The notes beneath the pieces are model-generated. The model saw only the letters and a program-made list of their open reading frames with translations, had not been told where the DNA came from and did no database searches. Shown piece by piece: positions 7,563 to 9,689 of a stretch of DNA of 9,689 bases (position 1 is its first letter; the number at the start of each line of letters is the position of its first letter). The translations under genes and the position numbers were made by a program. The DNA comes from Chloroflexota bacterium (GTDB lineage: Bacteria > Chloroflexota > Dehalococcoidia > Lucifugimonadales > VGZR01), in NCBI GenBank assembly GCA_027625225.1, contig JAQBWG010000047.1, forward strand, positions 1 to 9,689, given 5' to 3'.

Positions 7563-8300
7563 ATGTCGTACAAAATTCGAGTTGACAGGCACCTTGAATT
7601 CAGGGGCGGTGCGGGGCTGCAGGCGGGCGTGTTGGGGCACTTCATGGAAAAGAAGCGCCACGACAGCGACCGATTTACCGGCATTGCCATCGACACTACG
7701 AACCGCTGGGCGGTTTCCGTGCCGGGTACATCCGACACCATCGCTATCAGCGAGGTCCAGGGCGGCTCTGCGCTCATAACCACCGGCACGGTTGACAACG
7801 ATTCCTGCATGCTGGCGAGCGCCATTATCTACTCAGGCGACAAGAATGCCGTGGTGGAGTTTCGCATCACCATTACGGACGTGTCCGGCACGGGCCTATT
7901 CGTCGGACTCAGCGACGCCAAGAGCGAGTCGAACAACTCTGTCGCCATTCACTACCCGGGAAACTCTCTAACGACCGTGGCTACCGACGCGGCGGGCTTC
8001 GTCATTGATGCAGACCACGAGAGTTCCAGCATCATGTGCGCCAGCGTCGATACCGGCGTCGATACCACGCCCGTAGACACCGGTGTCGATTGGGCCGACG
8101 GGGAGACGAAGACACTGCGCATCATAGTGGACACCGACGGCGCGGCTACGTTCGTGCTGGACGGCGACGTGGTGGCGAAGATAGCTTCTTCCGTCACCCC
8201 CGCGACGCTCTTGTGTGCGACCGTGCAGGCCATCACCCGCGCGGACGAAGGCGCAAACACGGTACGGGTCCGCAGCTACGACGCATGGCAGGATGACTAA
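7563..8300 (+). CDS. Concanavalin/LamG-like beta-sandwich virion protein (245 aa)
   Basis: ATG 7563 follows GAGGAG (7554-7559). After a short basic N-terminus (about 1-35) the protein is almost entirely alternating beta strands. It includes V-V-E-F-R-I-T-I-T-D-V-S-G-T-G-L-F-V-G-L-S-D-A, a D-A-A-G-F-V-I-D-A-D segment, and T-L-R-I-I-V-D-T-D-G-A-A-T-F-V-L-D-G-D-V-V near the C-terminus. The last pattern (strand, turn with Asp/Gly, F-x-L-D-G, strand) is characteristic of concanavalin-like jelly rolls seen in phage capsid-decoration and fibre proteins. A low-complexity V-D-T-G repeat interrupts the fold at residues 162-177. Likely role is on the virion surface, perhaps binding glycans or decorating the head. 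Fold is moderate confidence; exact role is inferred. Confidence 0.7.
   Translation: MSYKIRVDRHLEFRGGAGLQAGVLGHFMEKKRHDSDRFTGIAIDTTNRWAVSVPGTSDTIAISEVQGGSALITTGTVDNDSCMLASAIIYSGDKNAVVEFRITITDVSGTGLFVGLSDAKSESNNSVAIHYPGNSLTTVATDAAGFVIDADHESSSIMCASVDTGVDTTPVDTGVDWADGETKTLRIIVDTDGAATFVLDGDVVAKIASSVTPATLLCATVQAITRADEGANTVRVRSYDAWQDD
8046..8090 (+). repeat. Short imperfect V-D-T-G coding repeat
   Basis: The DNA encodes V-D-T-G, V-D-T, T-P, V-D-T-G, V-D in succession. The first two units share an identical GTCGATACC; the later copy differs at synonymous positions (GTAGACACC). It is likely a surface loop in the beta-sandwich protein that grew by local duplication and then drifted. Confidence 0.6.
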
Positions 8301-8419
8301 TGAAGAGATACCTGACTTGGCATGTCGAGCGAGTTCGGGGAGACGACGGCTCTCAGGCAGGCACCGGCTTCGCGGGCATCACGTACGTCGAGATGCCCAA
8401 GTCCTGGCTCCCGACCTAG
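8300..8419 (+). CDS. Small hypothetical protein (39 aa)
   Basis: The ATG overlaps the preceding stop in a TAATG junction, exactly like the 4487 gene. AGGA (8290-8293) lies 6 nt upstream. The 39-residue product runs from M-K-R-Y-L-T-W-H to M-P-K-S-W-L-P-T, ends at TAG 8417-8419, and is mildly basic with no membrane segment. It fills the space up to the hairpin at 8432. I do not recognise it. A 69-codon frame at 8215-8424 overlaps it and the upstream gene, but has no ribosome site or favourable junction. Confidence 0.5.
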   Translation: MKRYLTWHVERVRGDDGSQAGTGFAGITYVEMPKSWLPT

Positions 8420-8431
8420 TCTAACTGAATC

Positions 8432-8459
8432 GGGGAGTCCCGCCGTGTTGGGACTCCCC
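8432..8459 (+). terminator. Perfect 10-bp hairpin, terminator-like but without a T run
   Basis: GGGGAGTCCC (8432-8441) pairs perfectly with GGGACTCCCC (8450-8459) around an 8-nt loop, 12 nt after the 39-aa gene stop. The following bases (TAACCGCTCC) lack a T tract. It could be a partial terminator or pause, an RNase processing site, or a 3' stabiliser that lets the genes on each side be expressed at different levels. Since it is an inverted repeat it may also be read on the - strand. Confidence 0.45.
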
Positions 8460-8494
8460 TAACCGCTCCGCACGAAGAAGATGAAAGGAGCCCA

Positions 8495-9319
8495 ATGGGT
8501 GCCACATATCCCGCCCCGGCAGTAGGGGTTCGCGGCGAGACGCTTGCGCTATCCACGACTCTTGCCACGCTCGGCGTCCCGTCGGGCATGCAGCAATTTA
8601 CTTTTTACAGTCCGTCAGCTGACTTCCAACTGCACCTGAACCCCGCGCTTCTGGACGTAAACTTCTACGACGCATCAGCTACAGAGGGGCAGAGGTTCAT
8701 CAAGGCGGGCTCGACCAGCACCCTTCTTGCCGACCTCACCGACCGCGCCAGCGGGACAGGCACGGGTACCGTCATGGACTCCATGACCACATCCGACTAC
8801 CTGTACCTGTGCTGGTCGGATATCGTCGGCGGGCTGTACATCAACGTCAAGAGCGCCAACGGCACGTCGAACACGATGGTCGTGGAATACCGCAAGAACG
8901 ACAACACATGGGCGTCCCTGTCGATCACCGACAACACCGACACCGGCGCGTCACTGGCACAGGACGGCACGGTTACATGGACCGCCCCTACCGACTGGAA
9001 GGCGACGGCGCTCGGCGGGCCGCAGGGCATCATCACCAACGCCAACGCCGCCGGTGGTACTGCCGCCGCTCCCGCCGGTACCGACCCATCCGGCACAATC
9101 GGCTTCTGGATGCGTGTATCGTTCAGCGGGGCCGGACTCGACTCGGACACCGAGATCGAGGAAGCGTGGTCGCTGAACAAGGCCACCGACAGGGGTTACT
9201 TCCGCGTAGGTGCCGAAGTGACGTTCAGCATCGACAGGCGGGCCGTAGGCGCGATTGAGGCCATACTGACGGCTTCCACATCGACGGCTCAGATTACATG
9301 GACTCGCAACCACATCTAG
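8495..9319 (+). CDS. Beta-rich probable virion surface protein (274 aa)
   Basis: AAAGGAG (8484-8490) lies 4 nt before ATG. The product is low in charge, rich in Thr/Ser/Gly/Ala, and made of strand-like segments. These include Q-Q-F-T-F-Y (33-38), a D-Y-L-Y-L-C-W-S-D segment (101-109) and a T-M-V-V-E-Y-R-K-N-D-N-T-W strand pair (127-139). Then come W-T-A-P-T-D-W (162-168), G-F-W-M-R-V-S-F (203-210) and a C-terminal G-Y-F-R-V-G-A-E-V-T-F-S-I (234-246). No coiled coil, catalytic motif or membrane segment is visible. The composition is typical of phage decoration, tail or fibre proteins; the W-x-A-P-x-D-W then W-M-R-V pattern suggests a beta sandwich. Family not recognised. It is set off from the upstream genes by a hairpin and has its own ribosome site. 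Confidence 0.68.
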   Translation: MGATYPAPAVGVRGETLALSTTLATLGVPSGMQQFTFYSPSADFQLHLNPALLDVNFYDASATEGQRFIKAGSTSTLLADLTDRASGTGTGTVMDSMTTSDYLYLCWSDIVGGLYINVKSANGTSNTMVVEYRKNDNTWASLSITDNTDTGASLAQDGTVTWTAPTDWKATALGGPQGIITNANAAGGTAAAPAGTDPSGTIGFWMRVSFSGAGLDSDTEIEEAWSLNKATDRGYFRVGAEVTFSIDRRAVGAIEAILTASTSTAQITWTRNHI

Positions 9320-9326
9320 GTGCGTT

Positions 9327-9689
9327 ATGACTACATCCGTACATGTGCATGGATTGCATCGTGGCACCTCAGTATCCGTGCTGGGCGGCAAGCCCGTACC
9401 GCTGGCAGTTCCTGACATGGAGCTGTGGCTGAAGGCGGACGCTGTGACCGGCGTAGCCGACGGCGGCACGGTCGCCACGTTCGCTGACTCCAGCGGCAAC
9501 GGACGCGATGCCACCACCAGCGGCGACCCCACGTGGCACCAGGGCGTGAAGAACGGACGCGCTGCATGGCGGCTGAACGGCACCGACCAGTACGCGACCG
9601 TACCGGACTTCGCCGAGGCGGTCGCGGGCAAGACCGTGTTCGTGGTGGCGAAGTCAGACGATACCCCAAGCGCACGGGAGGCTGCGATA
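9327..9689 (+). CDS. LamG/concanavalin-like domain protein, 3'-partial
   Basis: ATG 9327 opens a frame that stays open for all 121 codons to the end of the window. It begins 7 nt after the previous stop, and AGGTG (9318-9322) overlapping that stop may serve as a weak ribosome site. After a short N-terminal tail, the sequence from about residue 32 reads E-L-W-L-K-A-D-A-V. It is followed by D-G-G-T-V-A-T-F-A-D-S-S-G-N-G-R-D-A-T, then W-R-L-N-G-T-D-Q-Y-A-T-V and T-V-F-V-V-A-K. This order (W-L-K-A-D, D-S-S-G-N-G-R-D-A, L-N-G-x-D-Q-Y) is a familiar signature of concanavalin A-like/LamG domains in phage tail and fibre proteins and in secreted carbohydrate-binding proteins. Likely a receptor-binding or virion-surface protein. 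The C-terminus is unseen. Confidence 0.75.
   Translation, partial: MTTSVHVHGLHRGTSVSVLGGKPVPLAVPDMELWLKADAVTGVADGGTVATFADSSGNGRDATTSGDPTWHQGVKNGRAAWRLNGTDQYATVPDFAEAVAGKTVFVVAKSDDTPSAREAAI

Noticed and set aside
7582..7587. TTGACA inside the 245-aa gene (also 7792-7797) as promoters
   Set aside because: No -10-like hexamer occurs at 16-18 bp spacing; the regions there are GC-rich coding sequence.
8215..8424. 69-codon frame overlapping the end of the 245-aa gene
   Set aside because: No ribosome site; it overlaps the 245-aa gene by 86 bases and conflicts with the 39-codon gene, which has a TAATG junction.
1..9689. CRISPR arrays, insertion sequences, attachment sites, toxin-antitoxin or retroelement genes
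   Set aside because: I saw no regularly spaced repeats, terminal inverted repeats, transposase, integrase or reverse-transcriptase motifs on either strand.

Overview
The window is a stretch of the virion-morphogenesis module of a tailed double-stranded DNA phage or prophage (Caudoviricetes type). All genes lie on the + strand, packed head to tail, with stop/start overlaps of 1 to 4 bases or short gaps and mostly strong AGGAGG-type ribosome binding sites. The DNA is GC-rich by eye. No host gene, integrase, tRNA, insertion sequence or CRISPR array is visible, so the host cannot be named. The only product I identify with good confidence is the major capsid protein; the others are placed by context and sequence character.

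Layout. (1) Bases 1-4487 hold the 3' part of a very large gene, with 1494 codons visible and the start outside the window. It resembles the large virion-associated or 'polyvalent' phage proteins, with a central coiled coil. A 63-residue gene is translationally coupled to its end. (2) Bases 4665-4846 form a regulatory island: a near-consensus sigma-70 promoter, a roughly 100-nt leader with a UACG-capped hairpin, and a strong intrinsic terminator. This sits directly before the capsid genes. (3) Bases 4847-6545 encode a probable scaffolding protein (GTG start) followed by an HK97-fold major capsid protein. (4) Bases 6542-7506 encode a 130-residue unknown protein that overlaps the capsid stop, and a 187-residue protein with an N-terminal CxxC...CxxC zinc-ribbon-like motif. 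(5) From 7563 to the end lie genes for three beta-rich proteins, at least two of them concanavalin/LamG-like. Among them are a hidden 39-codon gene and a perfect 10-bp hairpin. The last gene runs off the end of the window.

How it works together (inference): scaffold and capsid protein would build the procapsid. The large upstream protein is probably carried in the head or ejected with the DNA. The beta-rich proteins are probably capsid decorations or tail/fibre adhesins. Because the terminator stands between the visible promoter and the capsid genes, capsid expression should depend on read-through, antitermination or a dual-output leader. That arrangement is the most interesting thing I see. 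I found no evidence for a defence system, retroelement or other new enzymatic system.
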